This document shows positions 18,471 through 26,219 of a stretch of 64,000 bases of DNA, piece by piece. The position numbers and the translations under genes were made by a program. Under the pieces are notes generated by a model that worked only from the letters and a program-made list of their open reading frames with translations, was not told the origin of the DNA and did no database searches. Each line of letters opens with the position of its first letter. Positions within the stretch are counted from its first letter, which is position 1. The stretch comes from Bacteroidales bacterium (GTDB lineage: Bacteria > Bacteroidota > Bacteroidia > Bacteroidales > UBA12077): assembly GCA_013138975.1 (NCBI GenBank), contig WTBR01000035.1, forward strand, positions 1 through 64,000, given 5' to 3'.

Positions 18471-20333
18471 ATGGAACCTATTATTGAAATATTAATTGAT
18501 AAATGCAATTTAAGTTATTCTTGCATAAGAGTTTGCCCGGTAAATGCAATAGAAGTAAAGCCTAATAGAGATTATGCACGGGTTATTCAGGAAAGATGTA
18601 TTGGATGCGGAAGTTGCACTTCTGTTTGTCCTGAAAATGCTATAGTTTATCGAGATTCAAAATCTGAAACAAAAAAGATTTTAAAGTCGAATGTAAAAAA
18701 AGTGGCTATTGTTGCTCCTAGTATTTCTGGTGAGTTTCATGATATAACAGATTACAGGAAATTTGTCCAAATGATTAAGCAACTTGGATTTGATTTTGTA
18801 AACGAGGTTTCGTTTGGTGTTGATATCATTGCATTAAAATACGCTGAGTTATTTAATAATTTTAAGGGTAAATATTATATTTCTACTGCATGTCCGGTTG
18901 TGGTTTCATATATTGAGAAATTCCAACCTGAGTTACTTGATAATCTTGCTCCTCTGGTATCGCCAATGATTGCGACTGCAAAAATTGTAAGAAAACTTTA
19001 TGGCAAAGAAATTAAAGTAATTTATATTGGGCCGTGTATTGATAGTAAAGATGAATCAGAATTATATGCTGATGACGCAAAAATAGATTCTGTTTTAACA
19101 TTCCAGGAACTTCGGGAATTATTTACTGAGTTTAAAATAAAAGAAAGCAAGCTGGAATTTTCAGAATTTGATCCTCCGATTGGTAACAAAGGATCTTTAT
19201 TTCCTATTGCAAATGGATTATTGCAAGCTGCAAATATTAGCGAAGATCTCTTGGATTCTGATGTTATTACAGCAGAAGGAAAAATGAACCTTCTTGATGC
19301 AAGCAAACAATTCCATAATGATATTGGAACTATTAAGAAACATTTTAACTTATACTACTGCAAAGGATGTCTGATGGGACCGGGAACATCAAGGGGTGGT
19401 GAAAAATTTATTAGAAGAACAAGGGTTATCAACTATGCCAATAAAAGACTTCAGAGTATCGATAAAAACAAATGGCAAAAGGAAATAGATAAATTTATAA
19501 ATCTTGATTATTCAAGGACTTTTAAAAATGACGATCAAAGAATTGAGCAACCTTCAGAAGAAAAAATAAATTCTATATTAAAAACCATCGGCAAAGAAGA
19601 TAAAGATCCTGACATAGGATGTAATGCATGTGGTTACACAACTTGCCGTGAATTTGCTATTGCTGTTGCAAAAGGATTAGCAAAAGTAGATATGTGCTTA
19701 ACCTATTCTCTAAGAAATAGACACGACTATATAAAGGCACTAAGATCAACAAATGAAAAATTAGCCCAAACACAAAAAGCTTTGCAAGAATCTGAAAAAT
19801 TGGCTCAAAGTGAAAAAGAGGCTACAAAAGAAGCCTCAGACACTATTGAAAACATGTTACAGAAGCTTCCTTCCGGAATTGTTATAATCGATAAAGATTT
19901 GAAGATCATACATTCAAACAACAGTTTTATTGAAATATTAGGTGATGAAGCTAAAACTATCGATGAAGTGATTCCGGGCTTAGTAGGTGCTGATTTAAAA
20001 ACACTTTTACCATATAACATTTACAATTTATTTACACATATTTTTTCAACCGGAGAAAATATAGTTAATCGAGATATTCATTTAAATGAAAATCTATTAA
20101 ACCTTTCGGTATTTACAATTCGTAAAAATAAAATTGCTGGAGCTGTTTTTAGAGATATGTATTCACCGGAAGTACGTAAAGAAGAGGTTGTAAAAAGAGT
20201 TACTGATGTAATTGACAAAAACCTTAGCATGGTACAAAAAATTGGTTTCTTACTTGGCGAGGGAGCTTCCGAAACTGAACAAATGCTGAATTCAATACTT
20301 GAATTATATAAACCGGGGAAGAAAAAACAGTAA
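18471..20333 (+). CDS. Sensory-type [FeFe]-hydrogenase with PAS domain (HydS-like)
   Basis: This 620-residue protein has an N-terminal ferredoxin-type domain, an H-cluster domain, an FeS domain (C384/387/392/409), a coiled coil (about 425-460) and a PAS-like domain (about 465-575). H-cluster ligands C141, C189, C297 and C300 are present. The relay cysteine is Ala140 (STACP), the substitution reported for Thermotoga HydS. In the first [4Fe-4S] motif the second cysteine is Ser15 (C12-S15-C18-C22); the second motif is complete (C43/46/49/53). No kinase is fused, unlike the homologue at 11424-13406. The likely output partner is the SpoIIE-type phosphatase 263 bp downstream. Confidence 0.88.
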   Translation: MEPIIEILIDKCNLSYSCIRVCPVNAIEVKPNRDYARVIQERCIGCGSCTSVCPENAIVYRDSKSETKKILKSNVKKVAIVAPSISGEFHDITDYRKFVQMIKQLGFDFVNEVSFGVDIIALKYAELFNNFKGKYYISTACPVVVSYIEKFQPELLDNLAPLVSPMIATAKIVRKLYGKEIKVIYIGPCIDSKDESELYADDAKIDSVLTFQELRELFTEFKIKESKLEFSEFDPPIGNKGSLFPIANGLLQAANISEDLLDSDVITAEGKMNLLDASKQFHNDIGTIKKHFNLYYCKGCLMGPGTSRGGEKFIRRTRVINYANKRLQSIDKNKWQKEIDKFINLDYSRTFKNDDQRIEQPSEEKINSILKTIGKEDKDPDIGCNACGYTTCREFAIAVAKGLAKVDMCLTYSLRNRHDYIKALRSTNEKLAQTQKALQESEKLAQSEKEATKEASDTIENMLQKLPSGIVIIDKDLKIIHSNNSFIEILGDEAKTIDEVIPGLVGADLKTLLPYNIYNLFTHIFSTGENIVNRDIHLNENLLNLSVFTIRKNKIAGAVFRDMYSPEVRKEEVVKRVTDVIDKNLSMVQKIGFLLGEGASETEQMLNSILELYKPGKKKQ

Positions 20334-20380
20334 GCAGTTGGCAAGCAATGAACAATTAGGAATTAGAAATGATCTTTATT

Positions 20381-20510
20381 AAAAATCAAAATGCAAATCC
20401 CAAATAAAATACAATTTCCAATACTCAATTATCAAAACAAGTATTTGGAGTTTAATTTATTAATTTATTGGGAATTATTTGTTATTTATGTTTTGAGGTT
20501 TGTAATTTTC
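20381..20510. repeat. Imperfect inverted-repeat element, second copy
   Basis: The left arm has AAATCCCAAATAAAATAC and the right arm TTTATTGGGAATTATTTG, with further pairing outward (AAAATCAAAATGCAAA against ATGTTTTGAGGTTTG). It resembles the element at 15222-15357 in sequence and layout. It fills most of the gap between the sensory hydrogenase and the phosphatase gene. No gene is seen in the gap. Confidence 0.55.
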
Positions 20511-20596
20511 AAAGCACAAAATCAGTATAAATTAGCTAGAACATGACAATTGAAGTTAACTTTGTACTTTAATCTTTAAACTAGAAACTAGAAACA

Positions 20597-21781
20597 TTGG
20601 ACGCTAAATTTTACATAGAAGTTGATTGTATTCAGAAAAACCAAGACGGTGAAAGAATCTGTGGTGATGTTTTTCTTTCGGAGCGAATAAAATCTGACGA
20701 GCGTACAATTGTTGTACTTTCTGATGGTATGGGACATGGTGTTAAAGCGAATATGCTTGCGACATTGACATCGACCATGGCGCTAAATTTTACAAAAGAG
20801 CACAAGGATGTTAATCGTATCGCTGAAATAATAATGAATACTTTACCTGTATGTAGTAAAAGACAAATAAGTTATTCAACTTTCACAATTATTGATATAG
20901 AGGAAGATGGAAAAACTACTATACTAGAATATGACAATCCTGAAACCTTCATTATAAGAGATAATAAACTATTTAATCCCGGTTGGCAATGTATTATTTT
21001 AGATAGCGAGAAGAATTCTGGGAAAATGATTAAGAACTGTACTTTTTATGCTCAAAAAGAAGATCGAATTATTTTCTGTAGCGATGGGATTACTCAATCG
21101 GGCTTAGGTAGCGACAAATATCCTTTTGGTTGGGGGCATGATAAATTAGAAGATTTTACCACAAGATTAGTAAATAACAATCCTCAAATATCGGCAAATA
21201 AACTTGCCGGAAAGATTGTTAATATGGCCTTCCAAAATGATGGTTTTATAGCTAAAGATGACACTAGTTGTGCTGCAATATATTTTAGAGAACCTCGTAA
21301 ACTATTATTGTGTACGGGACCTCCATATGAGGAAGAAAGAGACACAAAACTTGCTGATGTTGTTAGAAACTTTGAAGGAAAAAGAATATTGTGTGGGGCT
21401 ACTACAGCAGATATTATTTCCCGTGAGTTAAAACTTGATATTGAAGACAGTTTTGAGTTTACTGATCCAGACCTACCTCCTGTTGCATATATGACAGGAA
21501 TTGATCTTGTTACTGAAGGAATTCTAACGCTAAGTAAAGTATCTGAAATATTAAAAGTCTACAATAACAATTATATGCTTGGCAAAGGTCCTGCTGACCA
21601 AATTGTTAAACTTATTAAAGATAGCGACGAGATTCAATTTGTTATTGGAACCCGGGTAAATATTGCTCATCAAGATCCAAACCTCCCGGTTGAATTAGAG
21701 ATTAGAAGAACTGTTGTGCGACGTATTGCAGAGACTTTAGAGGAGAAGTTCTTGAAAGAAGTAAGTATGACGTTTATATAA
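20597..21781 (+). CDS. SpoIIE-type PP2C serine phosphatase
   Basis: This 394-residue protein has a PP2C/SpoIIE phosphatase fold: GERICGDVF near residue 20 and VVLSDGMGHG supply the metal-binding aspartates, with IIFCSDGITQSG later. A C-terminal region of about 150 residues (from about 240) is not part of the basic domain and is unassigned. Translation must use TTG at 20597: an in-frame stop lies five codons upstream and the next ATG is inside the catalytic core. Such phosphatases reverse anti-sigma-type or Ser/Thr kinase signalling and are seen beside HydS genes, so it probably carries the output of the upstream sensory hydrogenase. Confidence 0.85.
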   Translation: MDAKFYIEVDCIQKNQDGERICGDVFLSERIKSDERTIVVLSDGMGHGVKANMLATLTSTMALNFTKEHKDVNRIAEIIMNTLPVCSKRQISYSTFTIIDIEEDGKTTILEYDNPETFIIRDNKLFNPGWQCIILDSEKNSGKMIKNCTFYAQKEDRIIFCSDGITQSGLGSDKYPFGWGHDKLEDFTTRLVNNNPQISANKLAGKIVNMAFQNDGFIAKDDTSCAAIYFREPRKLLLCTGPPYEEERDTKLADVVRNFEGKRILCGATTADIISRELKLDIEDSFEFTDPDLPPVAYMTGIDLVTEGILTLSKVSEILKVYNNNYMLGKGPADQIVKLIKDSDEIQFVIGTRVNIAHQDPNLPVELEIRRTVVRRIAETLEEKFLKEVSMTFI

Positions 21782-21786
21782 AAAAA

Positions 21787-22224
21787 TCATTTCTCAATTA
21801 AATTATCTTTTATTTTATCTAAAACGTTTAAGCATTTATTAATATCATCAGGTAAAATTCCTTTATATGCATCTGAAATGGCTTCTTCGGCATATGGCAC
21901 GAGTTGTTTGTAAATTTTCTTTCCAGCAGAAGTCAACACGATAATATTAAATCTCTTATCAATTTTAGACTCTTCTCTAAGAACTAGCTTGTCTTTTTCT
22001 AAACGATCAATTGTTCGTTTAATTTTTACTTTGTCTAAGCCCATAAAAATTGCAATATCCCTTTGATTTCTTTTTCCGTGTTTATATAACATAGCTATAG
22101 CACTCCAATCGGTAGCTTTTAATGAAATTCCATTTTCGACGAACTTCTTTTCTAAGTTTGCTCCTATTTTCTTTGATATCTGCTGTGTTAACTTTCCAAT
22201 TGATTTATCAAAATCGTAATTCAT
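21787..22224 (-). CDS. MarR-family transcriptional regulator
   Basis: This 145-residue winged-helix protein shows the MarR layout: a helical N-terminus, WSAIAMLYKHGKRNQRDIAIFMGLDKVKIKRTIDRLEKDKLV as the helix-turn-helix and RIDKRFNII(V)LT wing (here KIDKRFNIIVLTSAGKK). It is transcribed divergently from rdhA across a 147-bp gap with dyad symmetry at 22253-22277. MarR-type proteins control reductive dehalogenase operons in Dehalococcoides, so local control of rdhABC is the simplest reading. The inducer is not predictable from sequence. It ends 5 bp from the convergent phosphatase gene. Confidence 0.9.
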   Translation of the reverse strand: MNYDFDKSIGKLTQQISKKIGANLEKKFVENGISLKATDWSAIAMLYKHGKRNQRDIAIFMGLDKVKIKRTIDRLEKDKLVLREESKIDKRFNIIVLTSAGKKIYKQLVPYAEEAISDAYKGILPDDINKCLNVLDKIKDNLIEK

Positions 22225-22252
22225 AGTCTAATTTTAGATGGATAAAGTTAAC

Positions 22253-22277
22253 ATCATTTTTTGTTAATTAAAATGAT
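22253..22277. promoter_or_regulatory. Dyad, candidate MarR operator for rdhABC
   Basis: ATCATTTT and AAAATGAT form a perfect 8-bp inverted repeat with a 9-bp centre that contains TTGTTAA (a Rex half-site). A wider pair, GTTAATT (22263-22269) and AATTAAC (22282-22288), overlaps it. It lies 29 bp from the MarR start and about 95 bp from rdhA, a normal place for a divergent operator. AT-rich DNA gives many such dyads, so the call is tentative. Confidence 0.4.
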
Positions 22278-22317
22278 TTTAAATTAACTGTCTATCAAGC
22301 GCTTTTTACAATATTAG

Positions 22318-22348
22318 TTTCATTTGTAACTATTATCATCTAATTTTG
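22318..22348 (+). promoter_or_regulatory. Candidate rdhA promoter (Bacteroidota type)
   Basis: TAATTTTG at 22341-22348 fits the Bacteroidota -7 consensus TANNTTTG. TTTC at 22318-22321, 19 bp upstream, fits the -33 TTTG at three of four bases. The ATG of rdhA follows 24 bp after the -7 element. Confidence 0.45.
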
Positions 22349-22371
22349 AATTACATTTAATTTATTGAATT

Positions 22372-23850
22372 ATGGCAAATAATAAATTCAAGTTAGACAG
22401 ACGTAAATTTATTAAAACTGCAGGACTTGTTGGAGGTGCTCTGAGCCTTTTTGGAGCTGCTGGTGCAGGACTTGCTGCCGGAAAAGATAAAGACAGTCAC
22501 ACTGGATATGGTCGAAAATTTTATGGAGAAGATCAATTCTTTAATCGCAAACCTTTTTTAGTTGATAAACCGACATATGAAACCATTGGAACACCTAAGC
22601 GAATTCAATATATTGAGAATATTTTTAAAAGAAACGGTGAGATGTACAGGCTTATGTATCCAAGAGATAAATCTGTACCAAAATGGTCGTTAGATCAAGG
22701 ATATGAGACTTTACCTGAACCATTAAAAAATTACTATACCAAAGACCCTATTGCTTTTGATGAATTTAAAAAAGCCATTAAAAAATCCGAAGAGCAGCAC
22801 GAAAATTGGCCTAAATATAAGGATCAGTATATTTTAGCTGATGCATGGTCTACTGCTCATTCAAGCACAATGCGAGGTAGAGACTCATTTCCACCTGAAC
22901 CACAAGACAAACCGGAAGTTTCTGATTTTAAAGGTATCGAAACTGAAGCAATGGAATTAAAATCACCAAAACATGGTTCTGAATTAATTAAAAAAATTGC
23001 ACATAGTTTTGGTGCAACTCTAGTAGGCATAACTGCTGTTAAGGAAGAATGGATTTATCAAGGATATTTACGTGGTGTTGGAAAAACAAATTTCGAAGCT
23101 CCAAAACACTGGAAATATGCAATTGTAATTGCGGTACCGCATGAGTGGGATGCAATGTATGCTAATCCAACATATGGAACATCTTACGATGCATATTCAA
23201 TGTTAAGATATATTTCGGGCAAACTCACTGTATTCTTGAAAGAAATAGGCTATTCTGCTCGCGCTCACGTACCTCCAACTAGTTATGATATCATAATGCC
23301 TCCTTTAGCTATTGATGCCGGTTTGGGTGAGCAAGGTAGAAATGGAATATTAGTTACACCGGAGCTTGGCGCAAATACAAGATTAGCAGCTGTCACAACA
23401 GATATGCCAATTGAACCGGATAAACCTATTGACATTGGGATAAAAGATTTTTGTAGTAAATGTAAAATTTGTGCAGACGAATGCCCAAGCGGTGCAATAA
23501 GTTTTACTGACGAGCCGGAAGAAGTAATCAGAGGTTTTAAAAGATGGAGAATTAATCACGATAAATGCTATACTGTTTGGAACTCTGTTGCAACAAGTCA
23601 TTCGAGAGGATGTAGAGTTTGCTTAGCGGTTTGCCCTTATTCAAGAAAGAATAACTGGATTCATAATATTGTTCGTGAAGTTGATCCTCGAGATCCGACA
23701 GGTTTATTCTCTTCAGGTATGTTAGCAATGCAAAAGAAATTCTTTAAATATCACGGCGGACAGGAATATCTTCCTCCACCTGACGGAAATAATAAAACAT
23801 ACAACGAAGCACCTGATTGGTTAAGAAGTGAAGAATGGTTTAATTTATAG
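22372..23850 (+). CDS. rdhA: Reductive dehalogenase catalytic subunit RdhA
   Basis: RdhA removes halogen from organohalides using a corrinoid and two [4Fe-4S] clusters at the outer face of the membrane. The 492-residue protein has a Tat signal (DRRKFIKTAG, R10-R11, then a hydrophobic stretch to about 36). The family block PPLAIDAGLGEQGRNGILVTPELG lies at 310-333 and ends ATTDMPI-like. Both cluster motifs are complete: C361-x2-C364-x2-C367-x3-C371 and C399-x14-C414-x2-C417-x3-C421-P. It is followed by a small membrane gene and an RdhC-like gene. Related Fe-S/corrinoid enzymes such as QueG lack the Tat signal and these partners. Substrate unknown. Confidence 0.93.
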   Translation: MANNKFKLDRRKFIKTAGLVGGALSLFGAAGAGLAAGKDKDSHTGYGRKFYGEDQFFNRKPFLVDKPTYETIGTPKRIQYIENIFKRNGEMYRLMYPRDKSVPKWSLDQGYETLPEPLKNYYTKDPIAFDEFKKAIKKSEEQHENWPKYKDQYILADAWSTAHSSTMRGRDSFPPEPQDKPEVSDFKGIETEAMELKSPKHGSELIKKIAHSFGATLVGITAVKEEWIYQGYLRGVGKTNFEAPKHWKYAIVIAVPHEWDAMYANPTYGTSYDAYSMLRYISGKLTVFLKEIGYSARAHVPPTSYDIIMPPLAIDAGLGEQGRNGILVTPELGANTRLAAVTTDMPIEPDKPIDIGIKDFCSKCKICADECPSGAISFTDEPEEVIRGFKRWRINHDKCYTVWNSVATSHSRGCRVCLAVCPYSRKNNWIHNIVREVDPRDPTGLFSSGMLAMQKKFFKYHGGQEYLPPPDGNNKTYNEAPDWLRSEEWFNL

Positions 23851-23941
23851 TGAATCTTAGAAAATATCAATAAGTGCATTACGCTTTCTAAGAACCACTT
23901 AAAATAAGGATTTTCTTAAACACATTAAAAAATTATAAAAT

Positions 23942-24232
23942 ATGTTTCCATATTCAACAATGCTAGAACCTCTATTTTGGATAATCATGGGGTTTTTATA
24001 TACAATTTTCGTAATAAGTATTAAATATTGGGCTGAAGATTTTAATTTTAAATTGAACTGGTGGAATTGGATTTTATTTTCCATATGGTTCATAGGGTTA
24101 AATATTGTTATTGCAGGGGGATTTACTCTTATTGGTGAAAATGAAACCAGGGCTGGATTATACTTTCTTGGTGTATTTGGGACAATTTTTGTTTTGTTCG
24201 GTGCAGGAGTTTGGAAACTCCTAAGGTTATAG
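23942..24232 (+). CDS. rdhB: Reductive dehalogenase membrane anchor RdhB-like
   Basis: This 96-residue protein is almost entirely three hydrophobic helices (about 8-27, 39-62 and 70-92) separated by short polar loops. The size and its place directly after rdhA match RdhB, which anchors RdhA to the outer face of the cytoplasmic membrane. Its loop has GENETRA, close to the two-glutamate loop (EXE-type) described in some RdhB proteins. It starts 91 bp after rdhA and ends 4 bp before rdhC. Sequence similarity in this family is weak, so the call rests on topology and context. Confidence 0.82.
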   Translation: MFPYSTMLEPLFWIIMGFLYTIFVISIKYWAEDFNFKLNWWNWILFSIWFIGLNIVIAGGFTLIGENETRAGLYFLGVFGTIFVLFGAGVWKLLRL

Positions 24233-24236
24233 AAAA

Positions 24237-25373
24237 ATGACAAATAAAGTTCAGGTAAAAAATCTCATAATAATTATCGGCATTGCCTTAATAAGCGTTT
24301 TAGCTGTTTATATTGGTAGAAAAAGAAATAATCTTATTCAAAAAGATTTAATTTCTAATTCAATTAAAGAATTAAATGTTGAGTCGAAGCTAATGAATTC
24401 CCACAAATGGGTTTTTATTAATCCATTAACATATTCGAAAGAAGGTTATATTTATATTGGTGATGCAAAGGGATATAATGGACTAATTAAAGTTTTGGTA
24501 TTATCTGATACTAATCGTATAATTAATTCGGTTAAGGTAATAGATCAAGCAGAAACACACTCCTATTTTCAGAGAATAATTAAAAAAGAATTTTTAAAAT
24601 TATTTATTGGAATAGACATAAATTCCATAAATAATATTGATGGAATTAGCGGCGCAACTGTATCATGTAATGGAATAAAAAATGCTATTATTTCGGCATA
24701 TCATTTAGGTGAGAATTTAGATCCAAATGATAAAGAAAAATTAAGATTTGGCACTCTTGAAGCTATAATTCTACTTCTTTTTGTTTTAGCCTTTGCCAAA
24801 GCTAAAATTCGCAGGAATAAATATTCAAAACGCATTTGGTGGACATCTTTATTATTGTCTGTTGTATTTTTAGGTTTTATTTATAATCAATCAATTACCA
24901 CGGCTCGGATCAATTCTCTTTTATTAGGGACTTGGCCTTCGATTTACACCGGATTATTTGTTTATATTCTTTTATTTGGAACTTTACTTAGCATTTTATT
25001 TACCGGAAAAAATCATTATTGTCATTCAATTTGTCCATTTGGTGCTTCTCAGGAGATAATTGGCAAACTTGGAAGTGCAAAACCCATAAAATTTAAATTC
25101 TCTAAGCATTTAAAGAAAGTACAGTGGTTAATTTCATTTCTAGTAATAACAGTTGGTCTTTACATGCATGATCCGGGTCTAACGGAATATGAGATATATG
25201 GTGGATTATTTAATCTAACTGCTTCTAAAATTGGCTTTGTTCTGGTAATTATTATTATTATTTCATCATTATTTATTAAAAGACCTTGGTGTCGATTTTT
25301 ATGCCCACTTGATGGTATATTTAAATATCTCCGTGTGGTAAGAAAAGAAGTAATCCGGATCATTAAGAAATAA
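24237..25373 (+). CDS. rdhC: RdhC/NosR-like FMN-binding membrane ferredoxin
   Basis: This 378-residue membrane protein has one N-terminal helix, a peripheral FMN-binding domain with the flavinylation motif S138-G-A-T141 in DGISGATVSCNG, then about five membrane helices. It has the two short ferredoxin motifs of NosR/RdhC proteins, C262-x3-C266-P and C352-x3-C356-P. Thr141 would carry covalent FMN. The family moves electrons across or along the membrane to periplasmic enzymes. Starting 4 bp after rdhB, it is in the same operon and supplies a plausible electron path from the quinol pool to RdhA. The covalent FMN would need an ApbE transferase, not encoded here. Confidence 0.88.
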   Translation: MTNKVQVKNLIIIIGIALISVLAVYIGRKRNNLIQKDLISNSIKELNVESKLMNSHKWVFINPLTYSKEGYIYIGDAKGYNGLIKVLVLSDTNRIINSVKVIDQAETHSYFQRIIKKEFLKLFIGIDINSINNIDGISGATVSCNGIKNAIISAYHLGENLDPNDKEKLRFGTLEAIILLLFVLAFAKAKIRRNKYSKRIWWTSLLLSVVFLGFIYNQSITTARINSLLLGTWPSIYTGLFVYILLFGTLLSILFTGKNHYCHSICPFGASQEIIGKLGSAKPIKFKFSKHLKKVQWLISFLVITVGLYMHDPGLTEYEIYGGLFNLTASKIGFVLVIIIIISSLFIKRPWCRFLCPLDGIFKYLRVVRKEVIRIIKK

Positions 25374-25379
25374 AATAAT

Positions 25380-25594
25380 TTGTAACTACTCAGGCACACT
25401 ATTTAAAACTAACTGATAAAATATAAGTACTTTATAGTTTTCTCGCAAAAGTCGCAAAGTTTTTCGCAAAGATCGCAAAAAGCTTACAATGTGTTAAATG
25501 CTGCCTTTGCATATTTTTTTCTTAGCGTACTTTGCGTGAAACTAACTTTTCAATAATTATATATCAACACTATAACACACTTGAGTAGTTACAA
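25380..25594. mobile_element. MITE-like element with TTGTAACTACTCA ends
   Basis: Perfect 13-bp terminal inverted repeats TTGTAACTACTCA (25380-25392) and TGAGTAGTTACAA (25582-25594) bound a 215-bp non-coding segment starting 7 bp after the rdhC stop. The interior has TCGCAAAAGTCGCAAAG-type repeats and a TACTTTGCGTG counterpart. No transposase is encoded. It may also end the rdh transcript. Confidence 0.6.
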
Positions 25595-25609
25595 CAATTT
25601 TTCTAATCT

Positions 25610-25999
25610 CTATTCTTCCCAGAAATACTGAAACTCAATATTTCGTCCTTCAGGGTCTTTAGCATAAAAATGATAAATCCTATATTGATTATTATCTTTT
25701 GGTTTTTCTACTGCAAGATCTTTGAATTTCGCATACATCTCGTCAACACTTTCTCTCGAAGAATAAAAGAATGTGATCATTCCTAAATTATCAGCCACTT
25801 CGCGCTGACAAAGGCCAAATAACATATTACCATGTTGAAAAATATGACATCCTCCCCGATCCATCCACAATTTACATCCTACTTTTTCGATATAAAACTT
25901 GCTTAATTCAGCTTGCATTTTTGTTTGAAAAAATACGATTCCTCCTAGTTGCTGTCTTAAAATTTGTCCTGAAACGAGTTGACTTTTATCCTTTTTCAT
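25610..25999 (-). CDS. VOC-superfamily (glyoxalase/bleomycin-resistance-like) protein
   Basis: This 129-residue single-domain protein shows the betaalphabetabetabeta pattern of VOC proteins: GGIVFFQTKMQAELSKFYIEKVG, then HIFQHGNMLFGLCQ, SVDEMYAKFKDL, and the ending DPEGRNIEFQYFWE, where the Glu is the usual metal ligand. VOC proteins include isomerases, dioxygenases and resistance proteins, so no reaction can be assigned. It is alone on the minus strand, beside but not part of the rdh operon. Confidence 0.75.
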   Translation of the reverse strand: MKKDKSQLVSGQILRQQLGGIVFFQTKMQAELSKFYIEKVGCKLWMDRGGCHIFQHGNMLFGLCQREVADNLGMITFFYSSRESVDEMYAKFKDLAVEKPKDNNQYRIYHFYAKDPEGRNIEFQYFWEE

Positions 26000-26067
26000 A
26001 TTGTTTTATTATTCGTGGTTAACAAAATTAACAGGATTTATTTAATTTTAAATTTTAAACATAAAAA

Positions 26068-26198
26068 AGAGGATGTCCGAAAAGTAGACCTTCTATGATA
26101 GATATAACACTGAACTTTTCGAAACACCTCATTAATAATTAAATAGATTCTTCGACAAGCTCAGAATGACACCTAATTGGTCTTTTCGGACATCCTCT
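26068..26198. repeat. MITE-like hairpin element (GGATGTCCGAAAAG ends)
   Basis: The 17-bp perfect inverted repeats AGAGGATGTCCGAAAAG and its complement enclose 131 bp. The interior has a TTCGACAAGCTCAGAATGACA motif that recurs across the window. It is closely related to 29361-29493. It lies just after the end of the secreted repeat protein gene on the minus strand and could act as its terminator. Confidence 0.7.
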
Positions 26199-26219
26199 GC
26201 AAAACTTAATTTATTAAGT

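Noticed and set aside
22253..22277. Full Rex operator upstream of rdhA
   Set aside because: Only one half-site (TTGTTAA) fits; the second half does not match, so I call it a candidate MarR dyad instead.
22372..23850. QueG (epoxyqueuosine reductase) as identity of the RdhA-like gene
   Set aside because: QueG lacks a Tat signal and is cytoplasmic; this protein has the RR motif, the RdhA core block and RdhB/RdhC neighbours.
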